Assembly (NCBI RefSeq): GCF_002127655.1
Contig: NZ_NEHB01000019.1
Coordinates: forward strand, 28,540-90,261
Length of the DNA: 61,722 bases
DNA from: Janthinobacterium sp. GW456P
Lineage (GTDB): Bacteria; Pseudomonadota; Gammaproteobacteria; Burkholderiales; Burkholderiaceae_D
Direction: 5' to 3'
Part shown: one piece after another, positions 8,332 to 18,500 of the stretch
Layout of the letters: each line of letters opens with the position of its first letter
How positions within the stretch are numbered: position 1 is the first letter of the stretch
Made by a program: the position numbers and the translations under genes
The notes under the pieces: generated by a model
The model's database searches: none
Seen by the model: only the letters and a program-made list of their open reading frames with translations
Told to the model about the DNA's origin: nothing

Positions 8332-9006
8332 ATGCAAGCCCACCCAGATCACCCATCCCTGCGCCTGCGCACCCTCATCGACGCGGCCGCCCTCGAACGC
8401 ATGGCGCCCGAACTGGAAGCGCTCTTCCATGCCAGGCTGCTGGCGAACAGGGTGCGCGGCGGGGTCGAACAACGATTGCAAGCCAGCCAGCGGCAGATGC
8501 AACAGGCGTTCGCCCAGTCGCCCAGGCTGCATGCCGTGATGGTATGGGGCAGCGTGATGGGCCTGGCAATCGCCATGGCTTTTGCAGCGAGCGGCGGCCT
8601 GCTTGTGCACGGATATCGGCTCGATATGGCCTGCATCGCGCTCTTCGGCGCGATCCTGGCGCTGCTGGTGCTGCTGCCGCGCGTGATCGTCTGGCAGCAG
8701 CAGCCATGGGAATGGCTGTGGCGCAGCCTGGCACGGCGCCTCGTCGCCAGACAGCTCAAAAACGCGCGCGCACTGGCGCCGTTCGAGGCGCAGTACGATA
8801 TCGACGGCAGGACGGTCACCTATACGCGCATCACGCCGGCCTCCGCCACCGTCAGGTGGACCCGCACGCTGGCGGAGCCTGGCACGTTCGGCAACGGCTA
8901 CACGGTCTTCTTCGAACCCGCCCCGTCCATGCATTGCGTGCTGCTGCTGCACGCACCCGATGCGCGTTTCGAGGCGCTATGGGCTCAGTGCCCGCCGCCC
9001 AGATAG
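8332..9006 (+). CDS. membrane protein of unknown function, two transmembrane segments
   Basis: A 224-residue protein I do not recognise. The N-terminal 65 residues are helical and basic. Two hydrophobic segments lie at about residues 67-91 and 96-120. A cytoplasmic-type region follows with a beta-rich end (YDIDGRTVTYTRI, then WTRTLAEPG) that resembles the YcxB-like pattern of small inner-membrane proteins; that likeness is only suggestive. Its last 22 bases overlap the 3' end of livF on the other strand. The 228 bases before it (8104-8331) hold no gene I can support. Confidence 0.7.
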   Translation: MQAHPDHPSLRLRTLIDAAALERMAPELEALFHARLLANRVRGGVEQRLQASQRQMQQAFAQSPRLHAVMVWGSVMGLAIAMAFAASGGLLVHGYRLDMACIALFGAILALLVLLPRVIVWQQQPWEWLWRSLARRLVARQLKNARALAPFEAQYDIDGRTVTYTRITPASATVRWTRTLAEPGTFGNGYTVFFEPAPSMHCVLLLHAPDARFEALWAQCPPPR

Positions 9007-9707
9007 GCCGCGATCACCTTCGGATCTGTCTTCAAACTCTCGGCCGGGCCGTGCACCGAGATGCTGCCGTTTTCCAGCACGTAGCCGTAATCGGCCACGT
9101 TCAGGGCGGCGGCGGCGAATTGCTCGACCAGCAGCATGGTCACGCCTTCGGCCTTCAATCGCGTGATGATGCGGAAGACTTCCTCCACCAGGATCGGCGC
9201 CAGGCCCATCGACGGTTCGTCCAATAGAATCACTTCCGGGTTCAGCATCACGGCGCGGGCCATGGCCAGCATCTGCTGCTCGCCGCCCGACAAGGTGCCG
9301 GCCAGCTGGTCGCGCCGCTCCTTCAGGCGGGGAAACAGCTCCAGCGCCTTGTCCAGGTCGCGCTTGATGTCGCCTTTCGGGCGCGCCCGCGTAAAGCGGG
9401 GAAAGGCGCCCAGCAGCAGGTTGTCCGTCACCGACATCGAGGCAAACACGCGCCGCCCTTCCGGCGAATGGGCCAGGCCGGCGCGCGCGATCTTGTGCGA
9501 ATCGAGGCCCGTGACATCCTTGCCTCCCAGGGCGACGGTGCCGGATTTGGGTTTGAGCATGCCGGAGATGGCGCGCATGGTGGTGGTCTTGCCGGCCCCG
9601 TTCGAGCCGATCAGGGTCACCAGCTTGCCCTTCGGGACGTCGAGCGAAATGCCGTGCAAGACTTCGACTTTGCCGTAGGCGGCGTGCAGATTGTGTATGG
9701 TCAGCAT
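8985..9707 (-). CDS. livF: branched-chain amino acid ABC transporter ATP-binding protein LivF
   Basis: A 240-residue ATPase. Walker A is GSNGAGKTTTM, the signature LSGGEQQMLAMAR, and Walker B VILLDEPSMGLAP, followed by the LivF-typical ILVEEVFRII. It energises uptake of leucine, isoleucine and valine (or related substrates) with LivG. It is the last gene of the liv operon, 10 bases after the livM-livG fusion. Its 3' end overlaps the convergent gene by 22 bases. Confidence 0.95.
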   Translation of the reverse strand: MLTIHNLHAAYGKVEVLHGISLDVPKGKLVTLIGSNGAGKTTTMRAISGMLKPKSGTVALGGKDVTGLDSHKIARAGLAHSPEGRRVFASMSVTDNLLLGAFPRFTRARPKGDIKRDLDKALELFPRLKERRDQLAGTLSGGEQQMLAMARAVMLNPEVILLDEPSMGLAPILVEEVFRIITRLKAEGVTMLLVEQFAAAALNVADYGYVLENGSISVHGPAESLKTDPKVIAAYLGGGH

Positions 9708-9717
9708 GGTCTTCCTC

Positions 9718-11661
9718 TCAGTGCGCCGCAGGGCTCAGGGTCTCGGCGCTGCCGCCCAGGTAGGCTTCGATCACTTTCGGATCGCTCTGGACCAGCGCGG
9801 GCGCGCCTTCGGCGATCTTCTGGCCGAAGTCCAGCACCGTCACCACGTCCGACAGGGCCATCACCACGTCCATGTGGTGCTCGATCAGGATGATGGTGAT
9901 GCCGTGCTCGCGGATCTTGCGGATGATGGCCATCAGCTCCTTGATGTCGGGCGCCGTCAGGCCCGCCGCCGGCTCGTCGAGCAGCAGCAAACGCGGATTG
10001 AGGCCCAGCGCGCGGCCGATTTCCAGCAGCCGCTGCTTGCCATACGGCAGATTGCGCGCCTCTTCGTTGGCCAGGTCGGCCAGGCCGACGAATTCGAGGA
10101 TGCTGGCGGCCCGCTCGCGCGCGGCCGTCTCTTCGCGCCGGTAGCGCGGCGTGTGCAGCATCACGTCCAGCACGTTCGATTTAAACGTGTTGTGCAAGCC
10201 CACCAGCACGTTTTCCGTGGCCGTCATCTCGCCGAACAACTGCACGTTCTGGAAGGTGCGCGCCACGCCGCCCAGCGCGATCTCGGACGGCGTGCGGCCG
10301 GAGATCACGGCGCCGGCGAATTCCACCTTGCCCGCCGTCGGCTTGTAGATCCCCGTGAGCACGTTCATCATCGTGCTCTTGCCCGAGCCGTTCGGCCCGA
10401 TCAAGCCGTGCACGGAGCCTTGCGTGACGTTCAAGTCCACCTGGTTCAGCGCTTTCAGGCCGCCGAACTGCATCAGCGCCTGGTCCACGCGCAGCAGGGT
10501 CGCGCCCTGCTGCCCGCCCTGGGCGTGGTCGAACGGCGCCACGCCGTGGGAAGCGACGGCCTGCACATGGCGCCGGCCCTTGCCGATAAAGCTCATCAAA
10601 AAGCCCACGATACCGTCCTGCAGGTAATACACGACAAACAAGGTCATCAAACCGAAGATGGTCAGCCGCCAGTCGACCATGTTTTCCAGCTTGTAGGAAA
10701 ACGCGGCCAGGCCGATGGTGGCCACCAGGGGCACGAGCACGCCGCGCACGGTGGAGCGTTTTTTCGCCAGCATGAAGAGGGAACCGATCACGCCCAGCAC
10801 GGCGGCGGACACGGCGATCTTGCGAAACAATTCGATGTCAGACAGCAGGCTGGGCAGCATGACGACGATCAGGGCACCGATCATCGCGCCCGAACGCGTC
10901 TTGCGTCCGCCCATGATGACGGCCAGCAGGAACAGGATCGTCAGCTCGAAGTTATAGGTATTGGGCGAGATGTATTCCTCCGAATACGCATACAGGCTGC
11001 CGGCCAGGCCCGCGAAACCGGCGCTGATGACGAAGGCGTAGACCTTGTAGCGGTACACGGACACGCCCATGCAGTCCGAGGCGATGGGGCTGTCGCGCAA
11101 GGCTTCGAACGCGCGTCCCAGGTTCGACTTCAGGATGCGGTGCACCACCACCAGCGAGATCACCAGCAGCGCGGCGACCATGTAGTAGTACTCCACTTCC
11201 GTCAGCTTGTGGCCGAACAGGACGGGTTTGTGGATCTTGATACCCATCGGGCCTTCGGTCAGGAAGCTCATTTCATTGATCAGGATTTGCACGATGGTGC
11301 CGAAGGCCAGGGTCACCATGGCCAGGTAGGGCCCCGTCACGCGCAGGGCCGGCAAGGCCAGGATGGCGCCGAACAGGGCCGCGCCCCCGATACTGGCGGG
11401 GATGGCCAGCCAGAACGGCGCGCCCAGCTTGAACACCAGCACGCCCGTGGCGTACGAACCGATGCCGAACAGGCCCGCGTGGCCCAGCGACACCTGCCCC
11501 GTGTAGCCGACGACGATATCGAGGCCGAACAGCAGGATGGCGTAGATCAGGATGGTCTCGGCCAGGTGGATGTAGTACGGGTTCGGAATGACGACGGGGA
11601 ACAGCACGAGCGCGGCCAGGCCCGCCGCGCTCAGCGCCAGCATGGTGATTTTCTTGTTCAT
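9718..11661 (-). CDS. livM: fused LivM permease - LivG ATPase of the branched-chain amino acid importer
   Basis: One 647-residue chain carries two subunits that are separate in E. coli. Residues 1 to about 395 are a LivM permease with many membrane helices and the motif YTGQVSLGHAGLFGIGSYA; extra hydrophobic segments lie at about 305-390. A linker rich in Gly, Gln and His (about 395-425) joins a LivG ATPase. The ATPase has Walker A GPNGSGKSTMM, signature LPYGKQRLLEIGRAL, Walker B LLLLDEPAAGL and H-loop IEHHMD. The fusion fixes one permease to one ATPase and is, from memory, common in related Burkholderiales. The ATG at 11661 starts a normal LivM N-terminus. Confidence 0.94.
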   Translation of the reverse strand: MNKKITMLALSAAGLAALVLFPVVIPNPYYIHLAETILIYAILLFGLDIVVGYTGQVSLGHAGLFGIGSYATGVLVFKLGAPFWLAIPASIGGAALFGAILALPALRVTGPYLAMVTLAFGTIVQILINEMSFLTEGPMGIKIHKPVLFGHKLTEVEYYYMVAALLVISLVVVHRILKSNLGRAFEALRDSPIASDCMGVSVYRYKVYAFVISAGFAGLAGSLYAYSEEYISPNTYNFELTILFLLAVIMGGRKTRSGAMIGALIVVMLPSLLSDIELFRKIAVSAAVLGVIGSLFMLAKKRSTVRGVLVPLVATIGLAAFSYKLENMVDWRLTIFGLMTLFVVYYLQDGIVGFLMSFIGKGRRHVQAVASHGVAPFDHAQGGQQGATLLRVDQALMQFGGLKALNQVDLNVTQGSVHGLIGPNGSGKSTMMNVLTGIYKPTAGKVEFAGAVISGRTPSEIALGGVARTFQNVQLFGEMTATENVLVGLHNTFKSNVLDVMLHTPRYRREETAARERAASILEFVGLADLANEEARNLPYGKQRLLEIGRALGLNPRLLLLDEPAAGLTAPDIKELMAIIRKIREHGITIILIEHHMDVVMALSDVVTVLDFGQKIAEGAPALVQSDPKVIEAYLGGSAETLSPAAH

Positions 11662-11668
11662 GTGGTCC

Positions 11669-12559
11669 TCAGACTTTCTTGATCGCGGCTTTGCCGAACA
11701 GGCCGGACGGTTTCACGGCCAGCACCAGCAGCAAGAGCAGCAGGCCGGGCACTTCCTTGTAGCCGGTGGAAATGTAGTAGCCAGTGGTCGTTTCCGCGAT
11801 ACCGAGGATCAGGCCGCCGACGATGGCGCCCACGCCCGACGTCAGGCCGCCGATGATGGCCACGGCAAACGCCTTCAGGCCCAGCGAGGCGCCCATGGTG
11901 GCCCCCGTCAGTGTCAGCGGCGCCACCAGCACGCCGGCAAAGGCGGCCGTGGCCGACGACAGCGCGTAGGAAAAGGTGATGACCATGCCCGTGTTGATGC
12001 CCATCAAACCGGCCGCGTCGCGGTCGTTGGCCGTCGCCACCACGGCCTTGCCGTAGATCGATTTGCGGTTGAACACTTCGACGGCCAGCATGATGGCCAG
12101 CGCGCCGACGATGACGGCCACCTGCATCTGCTGCACGTTGGCGCCAAACACCTGGAACGGCGCGGCCGACAGGGGCGACGGGAACATCAGGTCATCCTTG
12201 CCCCAGATGTTTTCCGCCACGTTCTTGAAAATGATGGCCAGCGCGATGGTCGACATGATCCAGCCGAACTCGGACTTGATCTTGATGGCGGGCCGCACGC
12301 CTATCCATTCGACGAACACGCCCTGCAAGGCGCCGAAGACGATAACGATGGGGATCATCAGCAGGTAGCTCATGTACGGCCCGCCGTGGATGGTACCCAC
12401 CAGGGACAGGCCCACGAGCGCGCCCAGCATCAGCGATTCGCCCTGGCCGAAATTGAGGGTGCCGGACGTGGCAAAGGTCAGCTGGTAGCCGAAGGCGATG
12501 ACGGCATAGATCATGCCCAGCGCGATGCCGCTGAAGACAAGCTGCAGGAAGATTTCCAT
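11669..12559 (-). CDS. livH: branched-chain amino acid ABC transporter permease LivH
   Basis: A 296-residue inner-membrane permease with about eight hydrophobic segments. Typical LivH features are the N-terminal QLVFSGIALGMIYAVIAFGY, the GTLNFGQGE motif and GLKAFAVAIIGGL. It pairs with the LivM half of the fused protein to form the channel. It ends 7 bases before the livMG start and begins 85 bases after livK; a terminator hairpin lies in that gap. Confidence 0.95.
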   Translation of the reverse strand: MEIFLQLVFSGIALGMIYAVIAFGYQLTFATSGTLNFGQGESLMLGALVGLSLVGTIHGGPYMSYLLMIPIVIVFGALQGVFVEWIGVRPAIKIKSEFGWIMSTIALAIIFKNVAENIWGKDDLMFPSPLSAAPFQVFGANVQQMQVAVIVGALAIMLAVEVFNRKSIYGKAVVATANDRDAAGLMGINTGMVITFSYALSSATAAFAGVLVAPLTLTGATMGASLGLKAFAVAIIGGLTSGVGAIVGGLILGIAETTTGYYISTGYKEVPGLLLLLLVLAVKPSGLFGKAAIKKV

Positions 12560-12583
12560 GGTGTTCCCCGAAGGATGGGAGAT

Positions 12584-12620
12584 AAAAAAATGGCCAGTCC
12601 TGATTCCTCAAGGCTGGCCA
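12584..12620 (-). terminator. terminator between livK and livH
   Basis: Read on the minus strand, TGGCCAG ... CTGGCCA forms a stem (12591-12620) followed directly by seven T residues (12584-12590). It sits right after the livK stop and before livH. It should end most transcripts after livK, so binding protein is made in excess of the membrane subunits. Confidence 0.85.
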
Positions 12621-12644
12621 CTGCGCGGCAAATGTCTGCCAGGC

Positions 12645-13802
12645 TTATTTCGCGAGGACGACTTTGCCGTCCTTGACTTCACCGAAGACCGTCAGGTCGG
12701 CCGTGATCGCTTCATGGTTGGTCTTGCTGAACGGCTTGTTGTAGGTAGTGACGGCGCCTTCCACCTTCTCATTCAGGTTTTCCAGCGCGGCGCGCACTTT
12801 CGGGCCATCCGTGCCGCCCGCCTGCTTGAAGGCGGCGGCCAGCAGGTAGATGGAATCGTAGCCTTGCGCGGCCGAGACGGCCGACGGCATGCGTCCGCCC
12901 GATGGCTTGTAGGCGGCCACATAGGCGTCGATGAAAGCCTTGCGCTTCGGCGTGCTGGCGTCCTGGATGAAGGTTTGCGGCATGCGCGTGCCATTGCCAT
13001 TCTTGCCCGCGTTGTCGATGAAGTTACCCATGGCCAGGGTCCAGCTGCCGATCAGCGGCACTTTCCAGCCCAGTTTTTCCATGCCGTTGGCGATCTGCGC
13101 CAGTTCCGGGCCGATGCCGTAGGTCAGCACGACTTCCGCCCCCGCCTGCTTGGCTTTCAGCAGCTGGGCCGTCATGTCGACGTCCTTGATGTTGTATTTT
13201 TCGACGGCGACGGGCTTGATGCCCTTCTTGTCGAGCGCCTTTTCCAGATCTTCGCGGCCCAGCTGTCCATAGTTGGTGGAGTCGGCCAGGATCGCCACTT
13301 TCTTGAACTTGCGGTTCTCGATCGCCTCATGCACGATCATGCCGGACTGGATGGTGTCATTGGCCGCATTGCGGAAAATGTAGTTTTCCGGCTGATCGGC
13401 AAATTGCTTGGTGACGATGGAGCCCGTCGCCACATTGTTCATGACGGGAATTTTCGCTTCCTGGTAGAAGCGCTGCGAAGCGAGGGCCACGCCCGTGTTG
13501 ATGTAGCCGACGGTGGCGGCGACCTTTTCCTTGTTGATCAGTTCCTGGGCGATCTGCACGCCGCGCTCGTTCTTCGCTTCGTCATCGCGCTCGATCAGCA
13601 GCAGGGAACGGCCCAGTACGCCACCCTTGGCATTGATTTCCGCGACGGCCAGCTTGACGCCGTCGCGCATCGACACGCCCATCGGCGCGGAGCCGCCCGT
13701 AAACGGTCCGGACACGCCGATCTTGATGGGGTCGGCCGCGACTGCCGCCTGCGAGAAACCCAAAACCAAACTTGCCACGAGCAATTTCTGTTTCAAATTC
13801 AT
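12645..13802 (-). CDS. livK: periplasmic branched-chain amino acid-binding protein LivK-type
   Basis: A 385-residue periplasmic binding protein with signal peptide MNLKQKLLVASLVLGFSQ...AVA and mature start ADPIKIGVSGPFTGG. Peripla_BP_6 features include GVQIAQELINKEKVAATVG and the ligand-pocket stretch NNVATGS. Two ATGs lie 6 bases apart. The Shine-Dalgarno GAGGAG abuts the first (13808) and is correctly spaced only for the second (13802), so I chose 13802. Substrate cannot be read from sequence; aliphatic amino acids are likely from the liv context, but amides or aromatic compounds are possible for this family. Confidence 0.93.
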   Translation of the reverse strand: MNLKQKLLVASLVLGFSQAAVAADPIKIGVSGPFTGGSAPMGVSMRDGVKLAVAEINAKGGVLGRSLLLIERDDEAKNERGVQIAQELINKEKVAATVGYINTGVALASQRFYQEAKIPVMNNVATGSIVTKQFADQPENYIFRNAANDTIQSGMIVHEAIENRKFKKVAILADSTNYGQLGREDLEKALDKKGIKPVAVEKYNIKDVDMTAQLLKAKQAGAEVVLTYGIGPELAQIANGMEKLGWKVPLIGSWTLAMGNFIDNAGKNGNGTRMPQTFIQDASTPKRKAFIDAYVAAYKPSGGRMPSAVSAAQGYDSIYLLAAAFKQAGGTDGPKVRAALENLNEKVEGAVTTYNKPFSKTNHEAITADLTVFGEVKDGKVVLAK

Positions 13803-14169
13803 TGTCATCTCCTCTGCTACAACGTTTTAAATGCCACTTATTTTTATAGTCGTACGCTGGATAACCGCCCCATCGATAAATCATTGTAGGTGAGTAAACA
13901 TGCCCCAGCAACAACTACATATGACGCGTCGCAACATGCAGAAAAGACCCAATTGCTGGCCCGATGTCAGTCTTTTGTAAGGAAAATATGGCGCAAATTG
14001 GAGCACACTGCACCATTTGGCAACAGTGCCACCACCGATGCGGTGCCGCCGGACGACTTCAACAGCATGCTGATCTGGCGCAATACTGCGACTGCCCAGC
14101 ATGCTAACGTCGGCCATGCCAGCGCGTGCGCGCCGGCCCCGTCAGCCACTGCTACCGCATGGAGGCCAT
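13803..14169. other. divergent intergenic region between livK and the lipoprotein gene
   Basis: 367 bases with no supported gene. AT content rises towards livK (13820-13890), as expected for its promoter. Short open frames here lack ribosome sites and family likeness. No riboswitch or clear operator was recognised. Confidence 0.4.
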
Positions 14170-15078
14170 ATGCAGCGCCCGTCGAACTCGTCTATTTCCC
14201 ACCTGCTGCTTGCCGCCGGCGCCAGCCTGCTGCTGGGCGGCTGCGCCGCCAACCTGGCGCCTGTGCGCACCTTTGCCGAACAGACGCAAAAGATGTCGGT
14301 CCACTTCGAACCGATGCTGGCGGGCGGCGTCCACAGCTGTATGGACAAGGCCATGCGCAAGCGTTTGATCCTGGCCGAGCGTTTCGATGCGCAAGCGAGC
14401 GAACAGGCGGCGCGCGCCGATTGCGCCGCCATCGCGCAAGCCAGCGCGTCGATCGCCAGCCTGAACGACGTCCTGCTGCGCTATGCCCAGACCCTGGCGG
14501 CGCTGGCCGATGACAAGCTGCCCGTCTACAAAGAAGAGTTTTCCGGCCTCGGCGATGCGCTGGGCGGCCTGGCGCAGCCGGGTGCCGGCGCGCCCCTGCT
14601 CGATGCGGACAAGCTGGCCAAGGTCGTCAAGCTGAGCGAGCACCTGAGCCGCCTGGCCACGCAGCGCCGGCAGAAATCGGCCCTGCGCGAATTGCTCGAC
14701 GAGCAGGAAGCCGTCGACATCGTCAGCAATGCGCTCAAGGAGTATGCGCAGCGCGGCTACCGCGCCGGCTTGCAGGATGAATTGCGCGACCTGGACCTGC
14801 TGCGCGGCGCCGTCGATAACGCCGCACCGCGCGAACCGCTGGCCGCCAACTACATCCGCACGCGCTTGCACCTGGAAGGCCGGCAGGTGCAGGAAAGGGA
14901 AAAGATCGTCGCCGCGTACGTCGCCGCCGTCGATGCGCTGCAGGCGAGCGTGGCCGCGCTGCGGGCCAATCTCGACCACCTGCAGGCGCCGGAACTGGAA
15001 CGGCAGCTGGCGCGATTTTCACGCGACGTCGAGACGCTGCAGCGGCAAGCGGCGTTCTATGCCCCCGCCCGCTGGTAA
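14170..15078 (+). CDS. putative lipoprotein, helical, function unknown
   Basis: A 302-residue protein. The signal sequence ends in the lipobox LLGGC (Cys about residue 24), so it should be lipidated and held at the outer or inner membrane. The remainder is almost entirely Ala/Leu/Arg/Glu-rich helix with heptad-like stretches, suggesting an extended helical bundle. The ATG at 14170 follows GGAGG at 14161-14165; the frame upstream (from 14101) lacks a ribosome site and would bury the signal. It is followed after 24 bases by a small helical protein, very likely in the same operon. I do not recognise a family. Confidence 0.75.
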   Translation: MQRPSNSSISHLLLAAGASLLLGGCAANLAPVRTFAEQTQKMSVHFEPMLAGGVHSCMDKAMRKRLILAERFDAQASEQAARADCAAIAQASASIASLNDVLLRYAQTLAALADDKLPVYKEEFSGLGDALGGLAQPGAGAPLLDADKLAKVVKLSEHLSRLATQRRQKSALRELLDEQEAVDIVSNALKEYAQRGYRAGLQDELRDLDLLRGAVDNAAPREPLAANYIRTRLHLEGRQVQEREKIVAAYVAAVDALQASVAALRANLDHLQAPELERQLARFSRDVETLQRQAAFYAPARW

Positions 15079-15102
15079 GCGGCGCGCACACAGGAGTATC
15101 CC

Positions 15103-15516
15103 ATGGCCCCACTGACCGAACTGACGAAAGAGCAAAGCTACGCCATCGCCGACAGCCTGGCGCAAGCGTCAAGCCTGGTGCTGGAATTGCGCATCCGCGA
15201 ACGGGAAGCGCTGGCGCCGGACGAGCGCGCGCTGCTGGAGCAATATGAAAACCACCTGGACCAGATGGTGGCCCTGTTCCGCGCCTACGGCATTTACCTG
15301 ACGGCCGAAGGCGCCGATCAGGCGCGCGGCGACATCGAAGCCGCCATCGCCAAGGGCAAGTCACAGCTCAAGCGCATCACCGACATCAAGGCGGCCATCG
15401 GCACGGCGGCCAGGCTGGTCGACCTGGGCGCCGCCATTTTGTCGCGCGACCCGTTCGCCATCGGCGAGGCGGCGGCCGGCCTGCGGGCCAGGCCGAAAAA
15501 GGACGCTCAGGCTTGA
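15103..15516 (+). CDS. small helical protein paired with the lipoprotein, function unknown
   Basis: A 137-residue soluble, strongly helical protein (LTELTKEQSYAIADSLAQAS at the start). No signal peptide or membrane span is visible. The C-terminal segment around IGTAARLVDLGAAILSRD is moderately hydrophobic. AGGAG at 15092-15096 precedes the ATG. It almost certainly shares a transcript with the lipoprotein gene before it and ends 22 bases before a convergent gene. Function unknown; the pair may form a complex. Confidence 0.7.
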   Translation: MAPLTELTKEQSYAIADSLAQASSLVLELRIREREALAPDERALLEQYENHLDQMVALFRAYGIYLTAEGADQARGDIEAAIAKGKSQLKRITDIKAAIGTAARLVDLGAAILSRDPFAIGEAAAGLRARPKKDAQA

Positions 15517-15537
15517 GCCGACCGCCAGGCAAGCGGC

Positions 15538-18500
15538 TTACTCGATGCTAAGCACGCCCTGATCCGAGCTCAGATACGTTCCTGCGCCATCGGCCGCTTC
15601 CGCCAGGCTCCAGGCGTAGCCGCCGGCCGCCGGCGCCGACGTCAGCGCGTAGTGCGCGCCCGGTTTCAGTCCTGTCGCCAGGATGGCGCCGCCAGCCAGC
15701 GGCGAGGTCCAATCCATGCGGGCGGCGGGCGCCACGTCCCGGTTGAACAAGGCGTGTAACTGCCCGCCCAGCAGCAGCGCTTCCGTGTTGGCCGCCGCCG
15801 GCAGGCGCGTCGCGCCCGGCGCGGCGGCTGGCCCAGTGCCGCCATCATTGTCGGCCACGGCCAGCACATGCAGGAAGTATTCGGGCGCGTTCAGGGCGGG
15901 CGCTGCGGGAGCCGCCACTTCCAGGCGCCAGGCGCCGACATCGCTGGTCGATGATTGCTGCTTGCTGACCCGCGGCGTCTGATTGCGCCACAAATAACTG
16001 CCGTCGGCCTGACGCCGGCGCACGGTAAAACGGCAATCGGCGCCGTTGCCGGCAACGGCGCCAGTGTCGAGATTGGTCTGCGCGCAGCCATTGCCCCCTT
16101 CCTGCGCACCGCCTACCTTGCGCACGCTGGCATTGAGCGGCAGAATGGTCTGCGCTGTCAGCATGCCGTCGCCATTGCGTATGGTGGCGATGCGCTCCTG
16201 GCCCGGCTGGTAGCCCAGCTGGTACTGGCCATTGCCCAAGGCCGTCACGCCCGGCGCGACCGAGACGGGGTCATTTGCCGTGTGCAGCAGAAAGGTGGCC
16301 GGCAAGGCCTGCTTGCTGCGCACGCTGTCGAAGACGACCGTGACCGGCTTGGGCCAGAACGATGGCGAGCGCAGGAACAGCACATTGCGCACAAAACCGT
16401 TGGCCGTATCGAGCTTGCTGGACGCATAAGCCTTGCTTGCGTTGCCGCTGGTGTAGGTGTACTGCGGCGTATTTTCGTAGCGGACGATGCCGTCGAGCGC
16501 ATTCGGGCCCGCAGGGCTGATTTCCTCGATCGTCGGATAGCCCTGCCTCGGCGCATAGAACCATTGGCCGCCGTCATTGCTGTATTCATTATCGCCGCGC
16601 GTAAAACGCTCGTTCCGATCGAATATCAGCAAGGTGTTATGGGCAATGCTGCGCGTGTAGTAATTCCACCAGTGGCTGCTGCCATAATCTTCATACAAGC
16701 CGGTGTCGAGCAGCAGCGGCGCCTTGTAATTGAGCGAAAAACTGTTCTGATCGAAGTGCTGGTGGTTTTCCGCGATAAAGGAGGTCGATTTGAATTCCAG
16801 CAGGGTGGCATTGGCATAATCCCAGCTATCGCGCATCAGCACCTGGCCCGACGTCCGGAAATGGCGCGACAGTTCCAGCGATTCCAGCGGCGCCGCCGGC
16901 AGTTGAACGGGCCACAGCAGCCGTTCCAGTATCAAGGCTTCGTGCGAACCGCGCGACGCCACGACGTGCTCGCGATAAAACTTCCCGGCGACGCCATCGG
17001 CCGTATCCGTCACCGCGCCCAGCGCCAGCTGTCCGATCAAGGTGCTGCCGAGCGGCGTCGTGAAATTATCGCCGCTGGCGGGAAAGCTGCCGTCATGGCG
17101 CAAGCCGTAGATATACGGATATATCAGCCTGGCTTGCCAGTCGGCCTGCAACAGGGGCGCCGCCCCCGTACTTTCCAGCGCGCTGCGCCACAGGAGCAAG
17201 CGCTCGGGAATGCTCGATACGCCATAGGCAAAGCCCATATGGTGGCCGCCATCGATGGAAATAAGGGCACGCGCGGCAAGAAAGCCCTTTTCGTAATGCG
17301 CATACGACGTTTCAATCATCGGCAACACTTCCGGATGCTCGTCAACGATGGCCAGCAAGCCGACGGTGGCATTATTGACGGCGCTGAACGGGTGGCCGCT
17401 GATATAGAAATTGGCAATGGAAGGCTTCGATTCGCTGCGATCCCAGCCTTCATACACGGGTTTTTTCTTGCAATCAAAACTGGTGCTGGTGATATATAAC
17501 GGCTGATAGCCGCACATCGAGACAAATAGATTTTCAGATCCCTTGCCCGTATCGGCAGCGATGGTGTCCTTGATACGCTGCGCCGCCAGTTCGCGGTAGG
17601 TGCCGAAACCCACGGCGTCGGGCACAGCGCGGGCGCCCATTTCCGCAAACAGCCAGTCGTACAGGATGCCCAGTGCACCCACCCGTCCGCCCGACGACCA
17701 CTCCCCGCCAGCAACGGGGGCAGTCACCAGCAGCTTGTCGAGGTAGTTCAGGGCGCCGTCGAGATACTTCGCATTGCCCGTCAGGCGATACGCCATGGCC
17801 AGCATCTGCGCAGTTTCATATATCGTGCCGCGGCTGCCGGTGGCCACGTTGCACAGCTCAGGCACGCCGCTGGCAGGGGGAATCAGCGGGCAGGTCTGAA
17901 GCGTGCTCACCCGTCCGTCGACACGCTCCATGAAGCCGTACCAAGCCTTGTTGAGCAAAGCATCCATCGCCGGTGCCTGCCACAATTCATGGCCACCGCC
18001 ATCGAGCAAGCGGAAATTGCGCATGGTTTCATTGCGCCGCATGCCGATCCTGCTGATCTGCCCATCCGCCTGCCATGCCATCGGCGGCGTGGCGCCGGTC
18101 CCGTCGACCGTTCTCCAGCCCGTGGGCACGACAACGCCATTGACTTTCAAGTCAATTTTATGGGTCTGGCTATTCCATGACAACTGGATGGTTGACCAGG
18201 CATCGGGTTTCAAATCGATTCTGGCAACAGACAGATACTGGGCCAGTCCATTGACCTGAAAACCGACCTGGAAACCGATGCTTTCTCCCGCCGCGCCGGC
18301 CGGGCTATCGTAGGAATCGACGTGGCGGATAAAAAAGCCGTTGCGGCTCGCATTGAATTCGCCAAAAATCGGCTGGTTGACGCTATCGAGCGCATCCTTG
18401 CGCCCGGCGAACAGCTCCAGGCTGATGCTGCCGCCCGCGGCGGGAAACGTGGCCGGCAGGTTCGGCAACTGCGGTTTCAACGCATCGAAACTGGCCTGAT

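Noticed and set aside
9691..11682. 663-codon plus-strand open frame across livMG
   Set aside because: Composition is His/Gln/Arg-rich without domains; the opposite strand encodes an obvious transporter.
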